From positions 1-8,897 of the forward strand of contig JAUVET010000046.1 in the NCBI GenBank assembly GCA_030594665.1: 8,897 nucleotides of DNA, given 5' to 3'. The notes under the pieces are model-generated. The model saw only the letters and a list, made by a program, of their open reading frames with translations, made no database searches and was not told where the DNA came from. The DNA comes from Methanosarcinaceae archaeon (GTDB lineage: Archaea; Halobacteriota; Methanosarcinia; Methanosarcinales; Methanosarcinaceae). The translations under genes were made by a program, and so were the position numbers. This document shows, in pieces, positions 1-5,434 of the stretch (positions are counted from its first letter, which is position 1; each line of letters opens with the position of its first letter).

Positions 1-44
1 TTGTTGTTTCAGAATTTACATACAGCAGTCTTTTTATCACCAAA

Positions 45-72
45 CACCAATGTACACTGAGAGGTATTGGTG
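45..72 (+). promoter_or_regulatory. Inverted repeat flanking the ribosome-binding site of the DUF362 gene
   Basis: CACCAAT (45-51) and ATTGGTG (66-72) are perfect 7-bp inverted repeats separated by 14 nt. The intervening loop carries the SD-like GAGAGGT (59-65), and the likely start ATG is at 76. In RNA this would present the SD in a hairpin loop directly before the start. A TATA-like TTTACATA lies at 15-22, which would put transcription start near 45, at the base of the hairpin. The arms are seen directly; any regulatory role is inference, and a 7-bp repeat could be chance. Confidence 0.3.
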
Positions 73-75
73 AGC

Positions 76-1137
76 ATGAGTAAGGTTTTTTTCAAATCCG
101 TTGACAACATAGGTCCCGACCAGACGCAGATCGATCAGATAAAGGAACTTTTTCCTAAAATCTCTCCTGTAAAGAAAGGCGACATTGTAGCAGTAAAAAT
201 ACATCCGGGTGAATACGGTAATACTACTCATATCCGCCCTGTGATCGTGAGGACTGTTGTTGATCTGGTCAAGGAAGCCGGTGGTATTCCGTTTGTAACT
301 GAGACCACTGTCCTGTACAAAGGTATGAGATTAAACGCAGCAGACCTGCTATGGACTGCTGAGGTGAATGGTTTCACGCAGGCAAGTATGAATGCACCTA
401 TTATTGTTGCGGATGGGCTGCTCGGGGATGATAGCGTTGAAATTGAGATCAAGGGCGAGGTGCTTGATAGCATTACTGTGGCTTCTGCTATCGCAAAGGC
501 GGATTGCATGATCATGATCTCCCATTGTAAAGGACATCCGGGTTCGGGTTTTGGCGGTGCGATCAAGAATCTCGGAATGGGGTGTCTGGACAGGGACGGA
601 AAGACGCGCGTCCATGAGGTTGGAAGACCAACGATCGATACTGTAAAATGTATCGGGTGCGGGTTGTGTTTCGATCAGTGCGTCTGGGGTGCGCTGAAGA
701 TGGACGGCGATAAGGCGTATGTTGACCACGATCTATGCAGAGGTGAGTTATCGTGCCTCGGATCCTGCCCGCAGGAAGCCATTGTCCCGCCTGGAAATGT
801 TGCGCAGCAGATGCAGATCCGGCTTGGTGAGGCTGCGATGGGACCGATTAAGGCATTGTCCGGCCGGGTCGGTTACATCAACTGGATATTCGACCTGACT
901 CCGGGTTGTGATTGTTTTAATTATTCTGCACCTGTATTTTCACGGAACGTTGGAATTGTTGCTTCGTGTGACCCTGTGGCGTTGGATATGGCAAGCATTG
1001 ACCTGATAGATCGCACGATGCACGAGGATGGAAAATGTGATGGCATTCACGGAGTTTGGGATATTGATCCAGTGATACATATTGAGTACGCGGAGAGGGT
1101 TGGGGCTGGAAGTCAGGAGTATGAGTTGGTTGAGTGA
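76..1137 (+). CDS. DUF362 domain iron-sulfur protein with ferredoxin insert
   Basis: 353 residues from ATG 76. In-frame GTG 70 and TTG 67 are possible alternative starts; GAGGT at 61-65 lies 10 nt before ATG 76 but only 4 nt before GTG 70, so the start is not certain. The N-terminal part matches the DUF362 family (KIHPGEYGN at 41-49, HCKGHPGSGFGGAIKNLGMG at 150-169), and DUF362 resumes after an inserted ferredoxin-like segment (CDPVALDMASID at 298-309). The first cluster motif is canonical: C192, C195, C198, C202. The second is not: C221, C227 and C231-P are present, but the position of the second cysteine is E224. DUF362 proteins are common in anaerobes and methanogens and are mostly uncharacterised, so an electron-transfer role is inferred. 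No signal peptide or membrane segment is seen, so it is probably cytoplasmic. It ends with TGA and is separated by 0.9 kb from the R-M locus, so it is probably a separate transcription unit. Confidence 0.88.
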   Translation: MSKVFFKSVDNIGPDQTQIDQIKELFPKISPVKKGDIVAVKIHPGEYGNTTHIRPVIVRTVVDLVKEAGGIPFVTETTVLYKGMRLNAADLLWTAEVNGFTQASMNAPIIVADGLLGDDSVEIEIKGEVLDSITVASAIAKADCMIMISHCKGHPGSGFGGAIKNLGMGCLDRDGKTRVHEVGRPTIDTVKCIGCGLCFDQCVWGALKMDGDKAYVDHDLCRGELSCLGSCPQEAIVPPGNVAQQMQIRLGEAAMGPIKALSGRVGYINWIFDLTPGCDCFNYSAPVFSRNVGIVASCDPVALDMASIDLIDRTMHEDGKCDGIHGVWDIDPVIHIEYAERVGAGSQEYELVE

Positions 1138-1200
1138 GTGATAGTGGTTTGTGTGGTTGAGTGATTTTGCTTTGCTTTGTTTTGCTTTGAGTCGGTAAGT
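1138..1200 (+). terminator. G/T-rich tail with TTTGC repeats, possible U-rich terminator
   Basis: The sequence just after the DUF362 stop is strikingly poor in C on the + strand. It includes a run of TTTGC/TTTG units at about 1167-1189. Archaeal transcription often ends at U-rich tracts, so this could terminate the upstream gene. There is no strong hairpin and the T runs are only 3-4 long, so the call is weak. Confidence 0.2.
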
Positions 1201-1235
1201 GTAAGTGGATTGTTTTGGCGAACTAAAAAACGATG

Positions 1236-1396
1236 CAACAACACGCCGCAGGCGGCACGTTCCTCCACCACTGACCATAAAGTGAATACACAAAATCACA
1301 TAATTATATTTTCGATAGTGCACATGAGCGGGCATTATGGCGAGATGGTTTGTATTCATGGTGTTGTGGGAACGTGCGCGTTTCGCGCGGTGGTTG
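1236..1396 (+). repeat. Structured repeat element, copy 1 (unknown family; candidate ncRNA or MITE-like)
   Basis: About 160 bp, related to a second copy at about 1755-1918. Over the best block (1319-1396 against 1841-1918) I count 63 of 78 identical bases, and 13 of the 15 differences are transitions. The 5' end forms a hairpin GCCG-CAGG-CGGC (1245-1256). The 3' end forms GCGCG-TTT-CGCGC (1376-1388). The ends are also imperfect inverted repeats of each other (1236-1263 and 1369-1396), including perfect 9-bp arms GCACGTTCC/GGAACGTGC. An open frame runs through it, but differences between copies are not concentrated at third codon positions, so it is probably not protein-coding. I do not recognise the family. 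It may be a noncoding RNA, a small non-autonomous mobile element or a dispersed genomic repeat. Confidence 0.6.
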
Positions 1397-1404
1397 TATT
1401 GGTT

Positions 1405-1430
1405 TTAGCATTAGCATTAGCATTAGCATT
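1405..1430 (+). repeat. Hexanucleotide tandem repeat (TTAGCA)4
   Basis: Four perfect TTAGCA units at 1405-1428 followed by TT, directly 3' of repeat copy 1. Copy 2 has no equivalent. It is a short microsatellite prone to slippage, with no function evident. Confidence 0.75.
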
Positions 1431-1732
1431 GGTACTTGAATGGCTTATAAAATATACTGCCCCATGTCGTTTTTTATGATTATTGATTGATATGCTGATG
1501 TCTTTGTTATGCAAATGCATGGGGGAAACTCAATTACCTCCTGAAAATCCTTCTGAAAAACTCTGACAAAACTTAAAACAAATATGAATCTATCCATTCG
1601 AAATGGAGTGATTCTCTAAAACACTCTAATACCATTGGCGTAATTATCAAAAATAGATTGTACTTTTTTAGCAATTTTTGATAGTAGATAGGATATATTT
1701 TACAAATATATATGCGAGTTGATCCAAGCATA
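1431..1732. other. AT-rich spacer with small hairpins, no gene seen
   Basis: No convincing coding region on either strand. It contains TCCATT-CGA-AATGGA (1593-1607), a perfect 6-bp stem with a 3-nt loop; TATCAAAAAT (1645-1654) with ATTTTTGATA (1674-1683), a perfect 10-bp inverted repeat with a 19-nt spacer; and CCCCATG (1460-1466) with CATGGGG (1518-1524). TATA-like stretches occur at about 1445-1455 and 1702-1712. The second could drive transcription starting near 1735, just ahead of repeat copy 2. These are sequence observations only. Confidence 0.4.
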
Positions 1733-1754
1733 GCGAGGATTTTCTCGCGGTGAG

Positions 1755-1918
1755 GCAATCCGCTGTAGGCAGCGTGGTCTTTCACCATTGATCGTAAGCT
1801 GATTAACAAAATCGCCTATTTTTGTATTCGATAGACTTTGTACACACGAACGAGCATTATGGTGGTATGGCTCGCATTCATGGAATTGTGGGAACGTGCG
1901 CGCTTTGTGCGATGGTTG
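1755..1918 (+). repeat. Structured repeat element, copy 2
   Basis: Diverged relative of 1236-1396. The 5' hairpin is CGCTG-TAGG-CAGCG (1761-1774). Relative to copy 1 its stem has a C-G pair replaced by T-A, a compensatory change, and the loop keeps AGG. The 3' hairpin (1898-1910) keeps its pairing through two C-to-T changes that turn G-C into G-U pairs. This pattern suits an RNA made from the + strand. A further hairpin GCGAG-GATTTT-CTCGC (1733-1748) lies immediately upstream. The terminal inverted repeat of copy 1 is mostly lost here. Function is unknown. Confidence 0.55.
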
Positions 1919-2031
1919 TATCGACATTTGAAGGACAGATCACATTCATGCATCTTTTTCTATCTGGTTGGAACATCGACATACTAATTGAACAAATTCA
2001 TATCTCGTTAATGAAATAAGACTATGGGAAT

Positions 2032-2040
2032 ACATATAAT
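2032..2040 (+). promoter_or_regulatory. Candidate TATA box for the R-M operon
   Basis: ACATATAAT is centred about 24 nt before the hsdM ATG at 2060. The usual archaeal TATA-to-start spacing would put transcription initiation at or next to the start codon. No SD precedes hsdM, which suits a leaderless mRNA. The call rests on position and composition only. Confidence 0.35.
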
Positions 2041-2059
2041 ATGAAAAACCTTCTAACTT

Positions 2060-4105
2060 ATGATGACAAAAATAACGCTTCAACAACTTGAATCTCATCT
2101 TTTTAAGGCAGCAGATATACTTCGTGGCAAAATGGATGCTTCGGAATTTAAGGAATACATTTTTGGAATGCTTTTTTTACGCAGGATTTCCGATCAATTT
2201 GAAGAGCAGCAGGAGAAAATTATTCAAAAATGGCTAAATGAGGGATTGAGTGAAGACGAAGCTGAGGAAATGGCAGAGTCTCCTTCCGAATATACTTTTT
2301 TTGTTCCGAAGACTGCGAGATGGTCTGAACTAAAAGACCTGAAAAAGGACATTGGGAATCAATTGAATAAGGCGCTTGCGGCTATTGAGGATTCAAATCC
2401 CGAACTTGATGGTGTGCTTAAGCACATTGATTTTAATGCAAAGAAAGGCAAAACAAGGATTTCGGATTCCAAGCTTCAGGATTTTTTGGTTCATTTCAAT
2501 AAACACAGGTTGAGAAATGATGATTTCGAGTTTCCTGATCTTTTGGGTGCTGCGTATGAATACCTGATCAAGTTTTTTGCAGATTCTGCCGGAAAGAAGG
2601 GAGGTGAGTTTTACACACCTTCTGAGGTCGTGCGCCTTATGGTGCAGATCATAGAGCCGCAGGAAGGTATGAGGATATATGACCCTACATGTGGTTCCGG
2701 GGGTATGCTGATCCAATCAAAACAATATGTGGAGGAACAGGGGCAGAACAGCCGCAATCTATCACTTTTCGGTCAGGATAACAATGGCGGAACATGGGCT
2801 ATCTGCAAAATGAATATGATACTTCACGATATACTTTCAGCAGATATCCAGAACGATGATACCCTTGAAAAGCCGCTGCACACCGAAGGCGGCGAGATCA
2901 TGCGCTTTGATCGGGTTATTGCCAATCCGCCGTTTTCCCAGAATTATTCCAAGGCCAAGATGGAGTTTCCGGAACGGTTTGCTTATGGTTTTGCGCCCGA
3001 GAATGGCAAGAAGGCTGACCTGATGTTTGCGCAGCACATGGTTGCAAGTTTGAATAGTAAGGGAAAGATGGGGACTGTTATGCCCCATGGTGTGCTTTTC
3101 AGGGGTGGGGATGAAAAAAAGATACGCGAGGGGATGGCTAAGGATAATGTCATTGAAGCGATTATTGGCTTGCCTGCCGGGTTGTTTTATGGGACAGGCA
3201 TTCCTGCCTGTATTGTTGTTATCAATAAGGACAAGCCTGAGGAGATGGAGGCCAAGATCCTGTTCATAAATGGTGATGCTGAGTATGCAGAGGGCAAGAA
3301 CCAGAACCGTCTGCGACCTGAGGATATTGAAAAGATCACTTATGTGTACAGGAATTATCAGGAGATTGACGGTTATTCCGGAATAGTTGCACTTGAGGAG
3401 ATCGAGGAACAGGATTTCAATTTCAATATCAGGAGATATGTGGATAATTCGCCCGAGCCTGAGTCTCATGATGTACATTCCCATCTTATGGGTGGTATTC
3501 CGGAAAAGGAACTGGACGCAAAAAGTCAATTGTTGGATAGGTATGGATTGAATGATGGTGTGCTTCTTGAGAAGATGAGTGAGGAGTATCTTGCGTTTAG
3601 ATCCGACATTGATGGTAAGGATAAGATCAAAGAGACTATTGAGACGGCTTTGAGTGTTACGAGTGTTGAGGATGAGATGCGTGCTCGTCTTGCTGCCTGG
3701 TGGGATGAGAATTTGCCTCGAATCGAAGGGCTGTCTGATACAAAAGACCTCTATAATGTGCACAGGGAGTTTATCCTGTCCATTAAAGGATCATTGTTAC
3801 CTGTGGGTCTTTTGGATGAGTTCAAGGTTGCAGGTATTTTTGTTAACTGGTGGAATGATGTTCAGTATACTCTAAAGAGGATGATTGCCGGTGATGATAC
3901 GGATGGAATCATGCTTGATGGGCTCAGGAGTGATATTGAAGGACAGCTTGAGCAGTATCTCACCGAATCAAGACAGGATGTTATTGCTATTTTTGAGAAC
4001 TGGTGGGATAAGTATAGTGTGACTGCCCGCGAGATAGAGGATGAGCGTGATGGGGCAAAGGTTAGGTTGGATGGGTTTTTAGAGGAGTTGGGATATGTTG
4101 AATAA
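2060..4105 (+). CDS. hsdM: Type I restriction-modification DNA methyltransferase subunit HsdM
   Basis: 681 residues. HsdM methylates adenine in the recognition sequence using S-adenosylmethionine, as part of an HsdM2-HsdS complex. The N-terminal helical HsdM_N domain spans about 8-150. FYTPSEV (184-190) is followed by the AdoMet-binding motif I DPTCGSGG (208-215) and the catalytic NPPF (289-292). The conserved core ends near 460, where many HsdM proteins stop at about 500. The remaining ~200 residues are a C-terminal extension with three WW pairs at 547, 597 and 648, about 50 residues apart, and the final GFLEELGY motif. ATG 2060 is followed by ATG 2063, and either could be used; there is no SD. 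The next gene starts 20 nt after the stop. The last 17 codons are part of a tandem duplication, with a second copy at 4768-4818. The identification is secure; the function of the extension is unknown. Confidence 0.95.
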   Translation: MMTKITLQQLESHLFKAADILRGKMDASEFKEYIFGMLFLRRISDQFEEQQEKIIQKWLNEGLSEDEAEEMAESPSEYTFFVPKTARWSELKDLKKDIGNQLNKALAAIEDSNPELDGVLKHIDFNAKKGKTRISDSKLQDFLVHFNKHRLRNDDFEFPDLLGAAYEYLIKFFADSAGKKGGEFYTPSEVVRLMVQIIEPQEGMRIYDPTCGSGGMLIQSKQYVEEQGQNSRNLSLFGQDNNGGTWAICKMNMILHDILSADIQNDDTLEKPLHTEGGEIMRFDRVIANPPFSQNYSKAKMEFPERFAYGFAPENGKKADLMFAQHMVASLNSKGKMGTVMPHGVLFRGGDEKKIREGMAKDNVIEAIIGLPAGLFYGTGIPACIVVINKDKPEEMEAKILFINGDAEYAEGKNQNRLRPEDIEKITYVYRNYQEIDGYSGIVALEEIEEQDFNFNIRRYVDNSPEPESHDVHSHLMGGIPEKELDAKSQLLDRYGLNDGVLLEKMSEEYLAFRSDIDGKDKIKETIETALSVTSVEDEMRARLAAWWDENLPRIEGLSDTKDLYNVHREFILSIKGSLLPVGLLDEFKVAGIFVNWWNDVQYTLKRMIAGDDTDGIMLDGLRSDIEGQLEQYLTESRQDVIAIFENWWDKYSVTAREIEDERDGAKVRLDGFLEELGYVE

Positions 4106-4125
4106 GTGCGAAGGAGTTGCACACA

Positions 4126-4701
4126 ATGAATAGTAAAATTGGCAGAAATGACCCCTGCTCTTGTGGTAGTGGATTGAAGTACAAAAAATGCTGCATGAAA
4201 AATGATAAAGAAAGCGAACATAAACAACGGGAACATAAGCAATTGGAACATAAACTACGGGAAGAAATTGAACATGATGTTGATAGGAAAATCTACTCAT
4301 CAACTTTTGCAACTAAACAGGAAATCATGGATTCAATACGCGATGACGGTTTTGTTCCTGTAGTTGTAAATGAAGGGATACGTGATGGAATTCATGGTAA
4401 AACGACTTATGTTGAGATTGATGAAATTTGTAAACACGGAGTTTCTGAGAAATCTCAGAAATTTGAATTAAATGATGGAAAATGGGAATATGTTGAAACT
4501 CCTTGCAGTATGAGATATTGTTCTATTTGCGAAGATTTGAAAACATGTCAAATTTTGTGTTGCCCTCGTTGTGGTGAAAAAATGCCAGATATATCTGAAG
4601 AAGAGTGTATTCGAATATATGAGAATGATCTGTTCTATAGTGCACAAGTACCTACAACATGTCCTTCGTGCGGCGCACCATGGATCAATATTTCTGAATA
4701 A
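4126..4701 (+). CDS. SEC-C motif zinc-binding protein with zinc-ribbon cysteines (paralogue 1)
   Basis: 191 residues from ATG 4126, with SD AAGGAG at 4111-4116 (9-nt spacer) and 20 nt after hsdM. The N-terminal SEC-C motif is complete: C11-x-C13-x8-C22-C23 in [11 protein letters not shown]. It is followed by a charged linker (30-50) made of three EHKxx pentapeptides from a 15-nt DNA repeat. A central region conserved with its paralogue (57-110) follows, and then a cysteine-rich C-terminus: C127, C132/C135, C145/C146/C149 (CCPRCG), C161 and C179/C182 (CPSCG). The last two CxxC pairs resemble a zinc ribbon. SEC-C motifs bind zinc and occur in SecA and many small proteins of unknown role. There is no catalytic signature or membrane segment. 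Being inside an R-M operon, it may be an accessory or regulator, but that is inference and I do not recognise the full-length family. Confidence 0.85.
   Translation: MNSKIGRNDPCSCGSGLKYKKCCMKNDKESEHKQREHKQLEHKLREEIEHDVDRKIYSSTFATKQEIMDSIRDDGFVPVVVNEGIRDGIHGKTTYVEIDEICKHGVSEKSQKFELNDGKWEYVETPCSMRYCSICEDLKTCQILCCPRCGEKMPDISEEECIRIYENDLFYSAQVPTTCPSCGAPWINISE
4216..4260 (+). repeat. 15-nt tandem repeat in the linker of SEC-C paralogue 1
   Basis: Three 15-nt units (4216-4230, 4231-4245, 4246-4260), each beginning GAACATAA and encoding [10 protein letters not shown] and EHKLR. Paralogue 2 has about one unit at this place. This accounts for 10 of the 14 residues of length difference between the two proteins. 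Confidence 0.8.
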
Positions 4702-4749
4702 TCCCATGTTTGATTTTTCACTGTGTGTGATAAAGAGATAAGAGTTGGC

Positions 4750-4818
4750 ATGAAAATAAACTCGGATGCAAAGGCAAGATTGTATGGGTTTTTAGGAGAA
4801 TTGGGATATGTTGAATAA
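4750..4818 (+). pseudogene. Chimeric duplication-joint remnant (AlbA_2 gene start fused to hsdM end)
   Basis: A 22-codon open frame. Its first residues MKINSD match the start of the AlbA_2 protein (MKLNSD, 5435). Its last 16, beginning AKARLYGFLG and ending with TAA, match the HsdM C-terminus beginning [10 protein letters not shown]. The preceding DNA (AGAGTTGGC before ATG) matches that before the AlbA_2 start. The switch occurs at GATG/GCAAAG (4765-4773). It is best read as the scar of the tandem duplication, not as a selected gene. Its survival as an open frame of matching phase could be chance, and translation is not excluded. Confidence 0.85.
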
Positions 4819-4838
4819 GTGCGAAGGAGTTGCGTATA

Positions 4839-5372
4839 ATGAATGATAAAATTTGCAGAAATGACCCTTGCCCTTGTGGTAGTGGATTGAAGTACAAGAA
4901 ATGTTGCATGAAAAAAGATAAAGAAATCAAACATAAGCAACAGCAAGAAATAAAACCTGATGTTGATAGAGAAATCGACTCATCAACTTTTGCAACCAAA
5001 CAGGAAATCATGGATTCTATACGTGGTGATGGTTTTATTCCCGTAGTTGTAGATGAAGGGGTGCGTGATAGGATTGATGGTAAAACACCTTATGTTGAGA
5101 TTGATGAAGTTTGTAAACATGGGGTTTGTGAAGAATCAAGTACATTCGAATTAATTGAAGGTAGATGGGAATGTGTGGAAACGGGTTGCACTCTGAATTA
5201 TTGTGTTATTTGCGATAATTTGAAAAAAGGAAAGAAAATCTGTTGCCCTCGTTGTGGTGAAGAGTTGCCGGATATGTCTGAAGAAGAGTGTATTCGAATG
5301 TATGATGATGAAATGATTAACAGTATACTATTGACTACAACCTGTCCTTCGTGCGGCTCACCATGGATATAA
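4839..5372 (+). CDS. SEC-C motif zinc-binding protein with zinc-ribbon cysteines (paralogue 2)
   Basis: 177 residues from ATG 4839, with the same AAGGAG SD (4824-4829) as paralogue 1. By hand alignment it is about 70% identical to paralogue 1 outside the linker. The SEC-C cysteines C11, C13, C22 and C23 are kept, as are C92, C117, C122/C125, C135/C136/C139, C151 and C169/C172. Paralogue 2 adds C6, C97 and C112 and lacks the counterpart of C141. The linker is shorter (KHKQQQEIKP), and the protein ends SPWI where paralogue 1 continues four residues. Conservation of every shared CxxC pair suggests both copies have been under selection since duplication. The AlbA_2 gene starts 62 nt downstream. 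The role is unknown; the context points to an R-M accessory or regulator. Confidence 0.85.
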   Translation: MNDKICRNDPCPCGSGLKYKKCCMKKDKEIKHKQQQEIKPDVDREIDSSTFATKQEIMDSIRGDGFIPVVVDEGVRDRIDGKTPYVEIDEVCKHGVCEESSTFELIEGRWECVETGCTLNYCVICDNLKKGKKICCPRCGEELPDMSEEECIRMYDDEMINSILLTTTCPSCGSPWI

Positions 5373-5434
5373 AATCCGGAATGAACCAGACGTTTGATTT
5401 TTCACTGTGTGTACTAAAAGAGAGGAGAGTTGGC

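Noticed and set aside
1177..1479. 100-codon + strand frame including a run of LA dipeptides
   Set aside because: The LALALAL stretch is just the TTAGCA microsatellite. The rest is the noncoding repeat, whose differences from copy 2 are not codon-like, and there is no SD.
1733..1790. Cluster of small hairpins that could be read as a tRNA
   Set aside because: The stems do not assemble into a cloverleaf with T-loop and anticodon positions; no GGTTCRA-type T arm is seen.
1573..1927. Minus-strand frames of 75-78 codons across repeat copy 2
   Set aside because: No start signal and no recognised domain; they overlap each other and the structured repeat.
1822..2019. 65-codon + strand frame sharing HYGxM, IHG and VGTCA with the frame at 1177-1479
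   Set aside because: The shared peptides follow from the shared DNA repeat. First- and second-position changes are as common as third-position ones, so selection on protein is unlikely.
2837..3763. 308-codon open frame on the minus strand
   Set aside because: It lies entirely opposite the conserved hsdM methylase core, has no family resemblance, and is best explained as a codon-usage shadow.
4117..4125. TTG starts just upstream of the SEC-C genes (4117 and 4830)
   Set aside because: They abut the AAGGAG SD with no spacer, while ATG 4126 and ATG 4839 have a 9-nt spacer and start directly at the conserved motif.
5351..5434. Upstream GTG start for the AlbA_2 gene
   Set aside because: It overlaps the SEC-C gene end, lacks an SD, and the duplicated remnant confirms MK(L/I)NSD as the natural start.
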